From Candidatus Woesearchaeota archaeon (lineage in GTDB: Archaea > Nanobdellota > Nanobdellia > Woesearchaeales > CG1-02-33-12), in the NCBI GenBank assembly GCA_017609385.1, contig JAFCEA010000016.1, positions 1 through 12,594 on the forward strand: a stretch of 12,594 nt of DNA, written 5' to 3'. Position numbers and translations under genes: made by a program. The notes under the pieces were generated by a model. The model saw nothing but the letters and a program-made list of their open reading frames with translations. It ran no database searches and was not told the DNA's origin. Positions 5,991-12,107 of the stretch are shown here, piece by piece. Numbering within the stretch: position 1 is the first letter of the stretch; every line of letters begins with the position of its first letter.

Positions 5991-6581
5991 ATGGGGGATA
6001 TAGCACAACTTGTAAGAAGTGAGGATATAGAATTTTTTAATAAAAATATCAAGCTTGATACAAATATAAGTGATTTTGGAAAGAATTATAAAAAACTTGC
6101 TGATTATATAGCTAAACAGTCAGAAAGATATTTAACAATAAAAGGTAATGGTCTTGAAGAATTTCTTTATAAAAAACATAATTTACATGAATTGGCAGGC
6201 TTTTTGATATTTATATTAGACAAAAGTATTTCTAAAAACATTGAAGATGAGATTAAAGTTCATGTTGAAGCAGACATTGAAGAAATTAACAAGAATTATG
6301 AAAAAGAAAAAAGTGATGATAAAACCACTAAAGATATTAAAAAATACTTTCCAAAAATGCCTGAATTTGAAAGGCAATGGAATGCTGCATTAATTCACGA
6401 ATTTGCATTTTGGGTTGGTTTTCCTGGTTATGAATGGCCTGAAAGTAAAAGAGATTATGAATATGAAATAGCAAACCGTGCAACATCCTTTGTGATAGGA
6501 ACAAAGGACCAATTAAAAAGATATAAAAACTATAGAGGTCTTAATGAAGAAATAATGGAAACCTTGTCCGGATTTGGGTAA
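5991..6581 (+). CDS. Unknown 196-residue soluble protein
   Basis: No family is recognised. The protein is acidic/basic mixed and mostly helical by eye. It has an N-terminal helical region (DIAQLVRSEDIEFFNKNI), a hydrophobic helix LHELAGFLIFILDKSI (residues about 65-80) too charged at its borders for a confident membrane segment, a Glu/Lys-rich middle (EIKVHVEADIEEINKNY) and an aromatic-rich part (RQWNAALIHEFAFWVGFPGY, then EWPESKRDYEYEIANRA). The HEFAFWVGFPGYEWPES stretch is distinctive enough to seed a homology search. The ATG is 27 nt downstream of a TATA box, so the mRNA is probably leaderless. It diverges from aIF5B and precedes Trm1, which has its own promoter. Confidence 0.75.
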   Translation: MGDIAQLVRSEDIEFFNKNIKLDTNISDFGKNYKKLADYIAKQSERYLTIKGNGLEEFLYKKHNLHELAGFLIFILDKSISKNIEDEIKVHVEADIEEINKNYEKEKSDDKTTKDIKKYFPKMPEFERQWNAALIHEFAFWVGFPGYEWPESKRDYEYEIANRATSFVIGTKDQLKRYKNYRGLNEEIMETLSGFG

Positions 6582-6593
6582 GCTTTCCAAAAG

Positions 6594-6603
6594 CTTTATA
6601 TTA
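6594..6603 (+). promoter_or_regulatory. TATA box of the Trm1 gene
   Basis: CTTTATATTA, preceded by AAAAG, is centred about 27 nt before the ATG at 6625 and lies after the stop codon of the previous gene. It argues against the upstream in-frame start at 6574 and for a leaderless mRNA. Confidence 0.65.
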
Positions 6604-6624
6604 ATCTTAATTATCTTTTTCTTA

Positions 6625-7764
6625 ATGAAAACAATACAAGAGGGCAGGGCAGGAATTAAAGCATATACAGCTGAAACAGTATCAAAAGAGTTGCCTGTGT
6701 TTTACAATCCTGTTATGAAGCTTAACAGAGATATAAGTGTTTTGCTTCTGAATTCAATTGAAAAAAAGAATATGCAGATTGCACTGCCATTGGCTGCAAC
6801 AGGAATAAGGGGAATAAGGTTTCTTCTTGAACTGAAAAAAGGCAAGATAAAATACATTTCCTTTAATGATAATAGTAATGATGCAGTAAAGCTGATAAAA
6901 AGCAATTTAAAGCTAAATAAAATTAAGCCAGGCAAGAAAGTCAATATATCAAATCTCGATGCAAACCTGTTTATTTTAAATTCAAAAGGCTTTGATTATA
7001 TTGATATTGACCCATTTGGCTCGCCAAACTTTTTGTTGGATAGTGCAATAAAAAGGCTTGCACGCGAGGGAATTCTTGCTGTAACAGCAACAGATACAGG
7101 TGCTTTATGCGGCAGTTATAAAAATGCCTGCTTAAGAAAATACTCAGGCAAGCCACTAAGAAATGAGTTCTGCCATGAAACAGGATTAAGGATTCTTGTT
7201 TCAAAAGTTCAGTCAGTTGGGGCACAGTATGACAAAGCCTTAACACCAATATTCTCATACTCAAAAGAGCATTATTTCAGGGTTTTCTTTATATGTGTTA
7301 AAGGAAAAAAGAAGGTAGATAAATTAATGAAAAATATTGATTATATTGTTTACTGCAGCTCATGCCTGTTTAGGGAAACAGCAAAAGGTATTTTTAACTC
7401 AAATAAGTGCCCTGTTTGTGGTTTAAGGTTAGATTATGCTGGGCCTTTGTGGCTAGGCCGGTTATGGGACAAAAAACTTATAACCAAGATGTGCAAGAAT
7501 ATTAATGTTTTAGAAAATAAGAAACTAGTCAAACTTTTAGAAATAATAAAAAAAGAATCAAAAATAAACTCAGTTGGGTTTTATGATGTTGCACAGGTAG
7601 TCAAGCATAATAAGTTGAAAAACGTTCCAAAAAAAGATTTGCTGATTAAAGGAATTAAAAAATCTGGTTTTAAGGCTGCTGAAACGCATATTAGGCCAAA
7701 CTCAATAAGAAGCGATATAACAATAAAAGAATTAATAAAAATAATAAAAAAGATTAACCAATAG
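6625..7764 (+). CDS. trm1: tRNA (guanine26-N2)-dimethyltransferase Trm1
   Basis: This SAM-dependent enzyme makes m2G and m2,2G at position 26 of tRNA, at the D-arm/anticodon-arm junction. Residues 1-30 show the family start, MKTIQEGRAGIKAY and VFYNPVMKLNRD. The SAM site includes AATGIRGIRFLLEL (57-70). The catalytic loop is DYIDIDPFGSP (124-134), followed by ILAVTATDTGALCG. The insert CLRKYSGKPLRNEFCHETGLR (169-189) is characteristic. A four-Cys zinc site uses C244, C247, C262 and C265. GPLWLGRLWD (273-282) is a Trm1 signature. The length of 379 is normal for archaea. The upstream extension (MGKLSKSF and following) is rejected because the TATA box lies inside it. The 3' end overlaps the aEF1B gene tail to tail by 11 nt. 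Confidence 0.96.
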   Translation: MKTIQEGRAGIKAYTAETVSKELPVFYNPVMKLNRDISVLLLNSIEKKNMQIALPLAATGIRGIRFLLELKKGKIKYISFNDNSNDAVKLIKSNLKLNKIKPGKKVNISNLDANLFILNSKGFDYIDIDPFGSPNFLLDSAIKRLAREGILAVTATDTGALCGSYKNACLRKYSGKPLRNEFCHETGLRILVSKVQSVGAQYDKALTPIFSYSKEHYFRVFFICVKGKKKVDKLMKNIDYIVYCSSCLFRETAKGIFNSNKCPVCGLRLDYAGPLWLGRLWDKKLITKMCKNINVLENKKLVKLLEIIKKESKINSVGFYDVAQVVKHNKLKNVPKKDLLIKGIKKSGFKAAETHIRPNSIRSDITIKELIKIIKKINQ

Positions 7765-8029
7765 CCCTTCTGACATCAGTAACTTCAACAGAGCTGACAC
7801 TTTCAATAGCTGCTATATTCTGCTCCAACCTATCTGTGCTTCCAATGTCTTCATTGCTTACAAATATCAGCTCAAGTGCCTTTAAGCCAAAAGCAACTGG
7901 CTTTTCCTCTACTTTTCCAACCTCGCCGCCATATTCTGCAATAAATACTTTAGCCTTTTCTTCTATTGCCTTTAAGTCTGTCTCAGGGCTTTTAGGCATT
8001 ATCCTAAGAGTGATTACAACATCTGCCAT
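7754..8029 (-). CDS. ef1b: Archaeal elongation factor 1-beta (aEF1B)
   Basis: This is the guanine nucleotide exchange factor for EF-1alpha; it helps replace GDP by GTP so that aminoacyl-tRNA delivery can continue. It has 91 residues, the usual size of the archaeal protein, which equals the eukaryotic EF1B catalytic domain alone. Matching features are ADVVITLRIMPKSPETDL (a beta strand and the typical P-x-S/x-P-E-x-D), then VEEKPVAFGLKALELIFVSN (KP(V/I)AFGLKAL is diagnostic), ending SVSSVEVTDVRRAIG. The ATG at 8029 follows the zinc-ribbon stop codon by 3 nt, so the two are co-transcribed and probably coupled. The end overlaps convergent Trm1 by 11 nt, leaving no separate terminator between them. 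Confidence 0.95.
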   Translation of the reverse strand: MADVVITLRIMPKSPETDLKAIEEKAKVFIAEYGGEVGKVEEKPVAFGLKALELIFVSNEDIGSTDRLEQNIAAIESVSSVEVTDVRRAIG

Positions 8030-8032
8030 TTT

Positions 8033-8209
8033 CTAGTTTGGGCCTGTAAAACCACATTCAGGGCATGTATATATTGCTGCTATCTCCCTGCAGTGCTTAC
8101 AACGCACTATTTCAGCTTTACTGCAGTTAGGGCACTTAAATACTGCCACTCCTTCTTTATTTGTCATTCTTTTATTGCAAGAAGAGCAAATAAGTTGTTT
8201 TTCATCCAT
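8033..8209 (-). CDS. HVO_2753-family zinc-ribbon protein
   Basis: This 58-residue protein has four CxxC pairs, at residues 8-11 (CSSC), 26-29 (CPNC), 37-40 (CKHC) and 49-52 (CPEC), ending GFTGPN. It was read directly from the minus strand, with ATG at 8209 and TAG at 8035-8033. This is the pattern of the archaeal HVO_2753-type family, annotated as RNA-binding zinc fingers, which commonly sits immediately upstream of aEF1B, as here with only 3 nt between. Eight Cys should hold two zinc ions. In Haloferax the family member has been linked to swarming and biofilm formation; its molecular role is not settled. GAGGT at 8221 to 8217, 7 nt upstream, is a good Shine-Dalgarno, so the mRNA has a leader. 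Confidence 0.92.
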   Translation of the reverse strand: MDEKQLICSSCNKRMTNKEGVAVFKCPNCSKAEIVRCKHCREIAAIYTCPECGFTGPN

Positions 8210-8260
8210 TTTAATTACCTCAATCAGTATAATACAATCAAATGGTTCTCCTGTCTAGCT

Positions 8261-8280
8261 TAAAAATCTTATGATTTTTA
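8261..8280. promoter_or_regulatory. Palindrome in the zinc-ribbon/aEF1B promoter region
   Basis: TAAAAATC-TTAT-GATTTTTA is a perfect inverted repeat with 8-bp arms, located 52-71 bp upstream of the zinc-ribbon start. On the minus strand its GATTTTTAAGC part could itself be the TATA element, so the palindrome may be an operator overlapping the promoter. The AT-rich composition lowers its significance. Confidence 0.35.
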
Positions 8281-8328
8281 TCTAATAGAATTAATATAAT
8301 TAAATTACTATTCAAGAAGTATAGCAAA

Positions 8329-8340
8329 GATTTTTAAATA
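8329..8340 (+). promoter_or_regulatory. TATA box of the coiled-coil protein gene
   Basis: GATTTTTAAATA, preceded by GCAAA, is centred about 32 nt before the ATG at 8367. A second, weaker AT element (ATTATTTATAC) at 8353-8362 is too close to serve as TATA. Confidence 0.5.
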
Positions 8341-8366
8341 AGCAAAAAAACATTATTTATACAAAA

Positions 8367-9698
8367 ATGTTCAAGAAAAATCTTAAGTATTTGGAACTGC
8401 CAGACCTTCCTGAATTCAAAAGCAAAAAACCCCCTGTTTCTAAACCAACTAAAAAAGAGAAGTTGGTTGATGTTGCTAAAAAGCCAGAATTAGTGAAAAA
8501 AGTTTTTAAAGGAGAAAAATCGCAAGAAAAAAAATTGAAAAAGAAATCATGGGAGAAGAAGATAAAGCCAGAGCACCATTTTATTTTAAGGGGTGGCCAT
8601 AGGATTAAAGGCATGAAAGAGCTTAAAGAGTCAATCAAGTTCATGGACAATCACACCTTTAAGCATCATGTAACAAAAGACAGGAATGATTTTGCAGATT
8701 GGGTTAAGAACATTATAAAAGATAGGGAACTTGCTGAAAAAATGCAGAAATCAGGCAGCAAGCAGCATATGCTGACTCATCTGGAGTTTAGGGAAAAAGA
8801 AAAGGAAATTATGAATAAGGTCAAAATTCTTGAAAATGAGCTTAAAAAGAAAGAAGAACTTTTATCTGAGAATGAAGAAGAACTAAGAAAAAAGCAGGCT
8901 GAAATAGATGAACTGTCTAAAAGGCATGCTCCTGCTCAGGAAGCAGGAATTGAGAAAAAAGGAGTGGCTTTGATAAAAAAAGAGGAGAGCATTAAAAGAA
9001 AGGAAAAAATTATCAGGGAAGAGCAAAAAGAACTGGAAAGGAAAAGAAAGGATCTTGACTTAATTGAAAAAAGGGAGAATGAGATTAATAAAAAAGATGC
9101 AAGATTTAAAGCAATGAAAAAAGAGCTGGAGGAACTTAAAGAAAAACAAAAAAACATTGAAAAAAAGAAAGAGATATTGAAAAAGGAAGCAGAGCTATTT
9201 ATAAAAAAGAGGCAAAGAATTGAAGAAAAAGAAGGGTTGCTTAAAAGTTTAATTTCAGAGAATCAAAAGATAAAAGAAAATTTGCTATTAAAGGAAAAAA
9301 GTTTGGTTGATCTGGAGAACATGTTAAGGAGAAAAGAACAGGAATTATCAAAAAAAGAAAGCTTGTTAGAGGAGAAAGAAGGAAAGGGGTTTCAGATTCC
9401 ATCACCAGAGAGAATTGAACAACCTATAATGAGAGATAAAAAAGGAAAAGCCAAACTAATCAAAAAGGTCAAGGAAAAAAAATCTAAGAAAATCAAGGAG
9501 ATTGAAAAAAAGGACGTAGGCTTTATGATAAAGGAGATTGGTGGTTATGTGGCAAGAGGTGACATAGCAGGAGCAAAACATGCATTATCAAAGGTAAAGA
9601 AGTCTTATAACAAATTAAATAAGCAGGATAAAGAATCCCTAAAGTATGATATCATAGCTCTAGAAACAGATATCAAGCTTGCTTCTCTTAACTTATAA
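8367..9698 (+). CDS. DUF5752-like / long coiled-coil protein
   Basis: This 443-residue, very Lys/Glu-rich protein has no signal peptide or membrane segment. Residues 1-68 are a basic Pro/Lys-rich tail. Residues about 70-130 (HHFILRGGHRIKGMKEL, then MDNHTFKHHV, NDFADWVKNII, ELAEKMQKS) match the DUF5752 type, a small helical domain of unknown role seen in bacteria and archaea, often with enzymes or coiled coils. Residues about 140-345 are an almost unbroken coiled coil with repeated EEKE/KKE heptads. Residues about 388-440 form a helical hairpin (GGYVARGDIAGAKHAL, then VKKSYNKLNKQDKE, then a final helix). A similar module ends the surface protein at the right edge of the window. It could be a structural or chromosome-associated scaffold, but that rests on composition only. 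It has its own promoter. Confidence 0.8.
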   Translation: MFKKNLKYLELPDLPEFKSKKPPVSKPTKKEKLVDVAKKPELVKKVFKGEKSQEKKLKKKSWEKKIKPEHHFILRGGHRIKGMKELKESIKFMDNHTFKHHVTKDRNDFADWVKNIIKDRELAEKMQKSGSKQHMLTHLEFREKEKEIMNKVKILENELKKKEELLSENEEELRKKQAEIDELSKRHAPAQEAGIEKKGVALIKKEESIKRKEKIIREEQKELERKRKDLDLIEKRENEINKKDARFKAMKKELEELKEKQKNIEKKKEILKKEAELFIKKRQRIEEKEGLLKSLISENQKIKENLLLKEKSLVDLENMLRRKEQELSKKESLLEEKEGKGFQIPSPERIEQPIMRDKKGKAKLIKKVKEKKSKKIKEIEKKDVGFMIKEIGGYVARGDIAGAKHALSKVKKSYNKLNKQDKESLKYDIIALETDIKLASLNL

Positions 9699-9974
9699 AT
9701 ATTAAATAGAATAATAAAAAAAGAAATATATGAATCTTTGGTTCTCACACAAAAATGAAGTTAATTGGAATAATAAGAATATATTTTTGTTTATGAATAT
9801 ACATTCTTAAAATTTAGTTTAAAGCTTTATGAAGTCATTTAAAACTTTATGAACATCTATAAGAGAGTATATCACTAAATAAAGTTCAATAACACCTTTT
9901 TTAATTTTTTAAAGTCTTTTTTAGCCATGTAAAATTTAGAAATATTTATATAGTTAAACTAAAGTCCGTGGTTT
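9699..9974. other. 276-bp AT-rich intergenic region
   Basis: No gene is supported here. It contains T-runs between 9896 and 9922 (TTTTTT-AA-TTTTTT-AAAG-TC-TTTTTT), which could end transcription from upstream. It also has a weak 20-bp tandem similarity at 9821-9860 in which CTTTATGAA occurs twice in phase, and the promoter of the next gene near 9944. The longest ATG-started frame I see (from 9757) is 13 codons and is not credible. Confidence 0.5.
9944..9953 (+). promoter_or_regulatory. TATA box of the membrane-anchored HTH gene
   Basis: ATTTATATAG, preceded by AGAAAT, is centred about 26 nt before the ATG at 9975, so the mRNA is probably leaderless. Confidence 0.65.
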
Positions 9975-10730
9975 ATGCTTAAAAAACTAATTATAGTGTT
10001 AATGTTATTAATCTTAATAGAAAACTGTTATGCTGCTACTATCTATGGAAACATCTATGACCCTGACCTTAATCAGATAAAAGGCAGGGTTGAGGTAGAG
10101 GTTGATTCATCACCAAGGCAATATCAGGTTTCTACAGATGGAACATACTCCTTTTTCCTTTTGGTAGGTAAGTATACAATCAAAGCAAAATATGAACAGT
10201 ATGGAAGAGTAAAGTATATTGCTGAAGAAAAAATAGTTGTTAGGGATGAAGGCAGATTTATACATGATATTGTAATGTATCCCAGCCCTGAAGAAGAGGA
10301 AAGACTATTAAATGAAACACTGGAAGAACCAGATAATGGTTCTAACAAAAAACAAGCGATTCTTCTTTTTGTGATTATTGGATCTGTTTTTATAGTCTCT
10401 ATCTTGCTTGTTTTTTATCTATTAAAAAAAACCAGGAAAAAAGAGCATATTCAAGGGAAAAAAGAGGAGAGTTCTGAAAGGTTTGCTGCAATAAAAGATG
10501 AAAAAGAGGAGGTTGAGGCTCCTGAAAGCCTGGATGGAATAATTAAGATTATTAAAGAGAATAATGGAAGAGTAACCCAGAAAGATATAAGAAAGCAGAT
10601 TCCACTCTCAGAGGCAAAAATAAGCCTTATGATAACTGAACTGGAGGATAAAGGCATTGTAAAACGGATTAAAAAAGGTAGGGGTAATATAATAATATTA
10701 AAAAACAGATTTAGTTCTGATAAAGATTAA
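9975..10730 (+). CDS. Membrane-anchored winged-helix protein with extracytoplasmic beta domain
   Basis: This 251-residue protein has a one-component sensor layout. Residues 1-20 are a signal peptide (MLKKLIIVLMLLILIENCYA), probably cut after Ala20. Residues 21-102 form an all-beta domain of carboxypeptidase-regulatory/PEGA type (ATIYGNIYDPDLNQIKG, then STDGTYSFFLLVGKYTIKAK, then HDIVMYP). A Glu-rich linker with NET and NGS N-glycosylation sequons follows. The membrane helix is 128-151, then a Lys/Arg stop-transfer (KKTRKKEH). Residues 185-243 are a winged helix of MarR/COG2512 type: IIKIIKENNGRVTQKDI, ISLMITELEDKGIVKRIKKG, then the wing. This predicts an outside sensing domain and inside DNA-binding domain. 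The ligand and target genes are unknown. It converges on the next gene with a 5-bp gap. Confidence 0.85.
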   Translation: MLKKLIIVLMLLILIENCYAATIYGNIYDPDLNQIKGRVEVEVDSSPRQYQVSTDGTYSFFLLVGKYTIKAKYEQYGRVKYIAEEKIVVRDEGRFIHDIVMYPSPEEEERLLNETLEEPDNGSNKKQAILLFVIIGSVFIVSILLVFYLLKKTRKKEHIQGKKEESSERFAAIKDEKEEVEAPESLDGIIKIIKENNGRVTQKDIRKQIPLSEAKISLMITELEDKGIVKRIKKGRGNIIILKNRFSSDKD

Positions 10731-10735
10731 GGCTT

Positions 10736-11530
10736 TTAACTCTTATATTTCTGAAAAAGAGAATACATCACTTTTGCTTCGTCTTGTATTTCCTGGGACT
10801 CAAGCCTTATCAAATAATCCAAAGCAATTTCTTTTTTTGTAAATATCCTTCTTGGCAATCCTGCTAAAGGAGGATAAATTATAGGATTTTCTTCTATCAT
10901 AACAATTGGAATTTTTAAGGCATAGGACATTCCCATAAATAAAATAGCTTTTTTATCTCTGTTTCCCCCTTCTGGAAAATGGGCAACTGTCAAATCTACA
11001 TTACCAAAATTTTTTAAATTACTAAAACTTCCGTACATAAGAATCTTATTTTCATTTTGACAAACTGTTTCTATCTCCTTAAAGTAGTTGATATTTGTTG
11101 CAAGGAATATTCTGAGTTTATTGTCTTTATTCTGTTTTTTTGTTATTGCTCTTGAAACATCTCTTCTTGGATTGTTATTCTTTAAAAAATTAATTGCGTC
11201 TTCTATGCTGTTTGGATTATAATCTGAAATATTATCCAGGAAATTATCCCTTTTTTCTGTTTCATCTGCAATGATTATATAATTTCCTTTTGCTCTTGAA
11301 CCCCCTATCTCTGCATAGGTCATTGTGCCTCTTGATTTTCCTTTAGGAAAATAGGGAAGCATAATAGGGCATTCCTTTGCTCCCCCTATATCATCTACAA
11401 CAAGGGTAGCTATTGAATGTTGCCTGTTCTTCCTTGGATCAGCAAATTCATACTTATAACCAAGTTCAGAAATAATTTTGTCCCTGAAGCCAAAAAAGCT
11501 TCCTGCTAAATATATCTTTTTCTTTTTCAT
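10736..11530 (-). CDS. Tandem nucleoside 2-deoxyribosyltransferase-like protein
   Basis: This 264-residue protein has two Rossmann-like halves. Residues 5-90 (KIYLAGSFFGFRDKII, then DDIGGAKECPIMLPYF, then GTMTYAEIGGSRAKGNYIII) match the nucleoside 2-deoxyribosyltransferase fold: YLAG opening, an aspartate strand, and G-T-x3-E-I-G with Glu74 in the place of the nucleophilic Glu. Residues 138-240 repeat the layout (LRIFLATNINYFKEIE, then GNVDLTVAHFPEGGNRDKKA, then LFMGMSYALKIPIVMIEE), but the Glu is replaced and the half looks non-catalytic. The related fold also includes TIR-like and cytokinin-LOG-like NAD or nucleotide enzymes, so the substrate is open. The ATG at 11530 is about 30 nt from a TATA box (minus strand, 11568 to 11552). 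No neighbour suggests a pathway, except the more distant RelA/SpoT-like gene. Confidence 0.6.
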   Translation of the reverse strand: MKKKKIYLAGSFFGFRDKIISELGYKYEFADPRKNRQHSIATLVVDDIGGAKECPIMLPYFPKGKSRGTMTYAEIGGSRAKGNYIIIADETEKRDNFLDNISDYNPNSIEDAINFLKNNNPRRDVSRAITKKQNKDNKLRIFLATNINYFKEIETVCQNENKILMYGSFSNLKNFGNVDLTVAHFPEGGNRDKKAILFMGMSYALKIPIVMIEENPIIYPPLAGLPRRIFTKKEIALDYLIRLESQEIQDEAKVMYSLFQKYKS

Positions 11531-11551
11531 TGTAACTTTAAAGTTCTAACA

Positions 11552-11568
11552 CTTTAAATATATTTAGG
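11552..11568 (-). promoter_or_regulatory. TATA box of the deoxyribosyltransferase-like gene
   Basis: CCTAAATATATTTAAAG on the minus strand is centred about 30 nt before the ATG at 11530. Confidence 0.55.
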
Positions 11569-11592
11569 TTTTTTAATAAATAGGACACAAAA

Positions 11593-11602
11593 CATATAAA
11601 AG
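11593..11602 (+). promoter_or_regulatory. Plus-strand TATA-like element of a possible tiny transcription unit
   Basis: CATATAAAAG faces right, 25-30 nt upstream of GAGGATAA (11614-11621) and of the short frame beginning at 11631. No annotated-size gene follows, so if used it drives only a short RNA ending at the hairpin at 11703-11748. Confidence 0.35.
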
Positions 11603-11630
11603 TTTTTAAACAAGAGGATAATATTCTTTA

Positions 11631-11726
11631 TTGAGCAAAAGGAAAGAAAAAAATTTAATGGAAGATTTAGGACACAAGAAAAACTTAGTTTTCCGGTGTG
11701 CCAAAAAAGCTTCATCCAGCATCTAA
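11631..11726 (+). CDS. Possible 31-codon small ORF
   Basis: The frame from TTG at 11631 to TAA at 11726 reads MSKRKEKNLMEDLGHKKN, then LVFRCAKKASSSI. An internal ATG at 11658 gives 22 residues. GAGG at 11614-11617 lies 13 nt upstream of the TTG, and a TATA-like element is at 11593-11602. The stop codon falls in the loop of the terminator hairpin. The encoded peptide is basic and has no known relative that I recognise. It may equally be an untranslated small RNA or nothing. It is listed because promoter-like, ribosome-binding-like and terminator elements are in order around it. Confidence 0.22.
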   Translation: MSKRKEKNLMEDLGHKKNLVFRCAKKASSSI

Positions 11727-11748
11727 AGATGCTGGTTTTCGCTTTTTT
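11703..11748. terminator. Symmetric hairpin with T-runs, probable bidirectional terminator
   Basis: AAAAAAGC (11703-11710) pairs with GCTTTTTT (11741-11748). Inside it CCAGCATC (11716-11723) pairs with GATGCTGG (11728-11735) around a TAAA loop, with 5-nt internal loops between the stems. On either strand the GC-rich stem is followed by a run of T. It lies 12 nt beyond the end of the minus-strand surface-protein region (11761) and after the small plus-strand unit. It is the only strong GC-containing hairpin in the intergenic DNA of the window. The intrinsic-type shape is clear; use as terminator in an archaeon is inferred. Confidence 0.65.
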
Positions 11749-11760
11749 ATGCATAAAAAA

Positions 11761-12107
11761 TTAATATTTTTTCTTTTTCTGCTGGACAGAGTAGCCAACC
11801 ATTGCAAGGATTATAACTACTGCTATCAATGCAACTATTAAAGTTGTGTTTAGTGGTGCTTTTTCTTCTTCTGGTTCTTCAGGCACTTCCTCTAGTTCTT
11901 CTTCTGGAATTTCTTCTGCTACCTCCTCCGGAATTTCCTCTTCTGGCACTTCCTCCTCTTCCTCTGGGGGTGTTGTTACTGCGGGTGCCTTTTCAGCTGT
12001 TATTGCAAATGTTGAAAAGTCTGGTGATTCAGCACTGTAATAATAATATGTTGAATCCTCGCTATCTCTTTTTGTTGTGAGTATATAATGATTATTTTTC
12101 TCTTTTG
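11761..12107 (-). pseudogene. Start-less C-terminal tail of a PGF-type surface protein (possible silent cassette)
   Basis: An open frame from the upstream gene's end down to TAA at 11763-11761 has no ATG before the last third. Its first GTG (11949) lies inside the linker. It reads HYILTTKRDSEDSTYYYYSA, ESPDFSTFAITAEKAPAV, then a Glu/Pro-rich linker (PEEEIPEEVAEEIPEEELEE type), then NTTLIVALIAVVIILAMVGY and QQKKKKY. The YYYY-x-AESPxFSTFAI part matches the end of PGF-pre-PGF-type domains of archaeal surface proteins; the end is a membrane anchor with a basic stop-transfer. It is thus the last third of a surface protein without a beginning, directly behind a gene of the same family. It is a duplication remnant, a donor cassette, or reached by frameshift. 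Confidence 0.7.
11984..12018. repeat. 35-bp direct repeat, copy 1
   Basis: This is a perfect match to 12550-12584. It encodes FSTFAITAEKAP in the same reading frame in both places, on the minus strand. The offset is 566 bp. Confidence 0.95.

Noticed and set aside
5898..6008. N-terminal extension of the aIF5B frame by 37 residues
   Set aside because: The extension covers the divergent TATA boxes, is hydrophobic without family similarity, and the family start aligns with MNTIRSPVC at 5897.
6574..6624. Upstream start for Trm1 giving a hydrophobic N-terminus (MGKLSKSFILILIIFFL)
   Set aside because: It would overlap the previous gene and contain the Trm1 TATA box; Trm1 is a cytoplasmic enzyme and starts at MKTIQEGRAG.
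8936..9157. Minus-strand Ser/Phe-rich 73-codon frame
   Set aside because: It is an antisense reading of the Lys/Glu coiled coil, with no independent signals.
9699..9974. Possible RNA gene in the 276-bp gap
   Set aside because: There is no GC-rich island, tRNA-like arms, or box C/D or H/ACA pattern that I could identify; only T-runs and a weak 20-bp similarity.
11554..11754. Minus-strand 66-codon hydrophobic frame
   Set aside because: It starts within the terminator hairpin, runs through the promoter of the deoxyribosyltransferase-like gene, and has no ribosome-binding sequence or family match.
11829..12080. Plus-strand Leu-rich and Ser-rich frames
   Set aside because: They are complementary reflections of the Glu/Pro-rich linker on the minus strand and show no start signals or family features.
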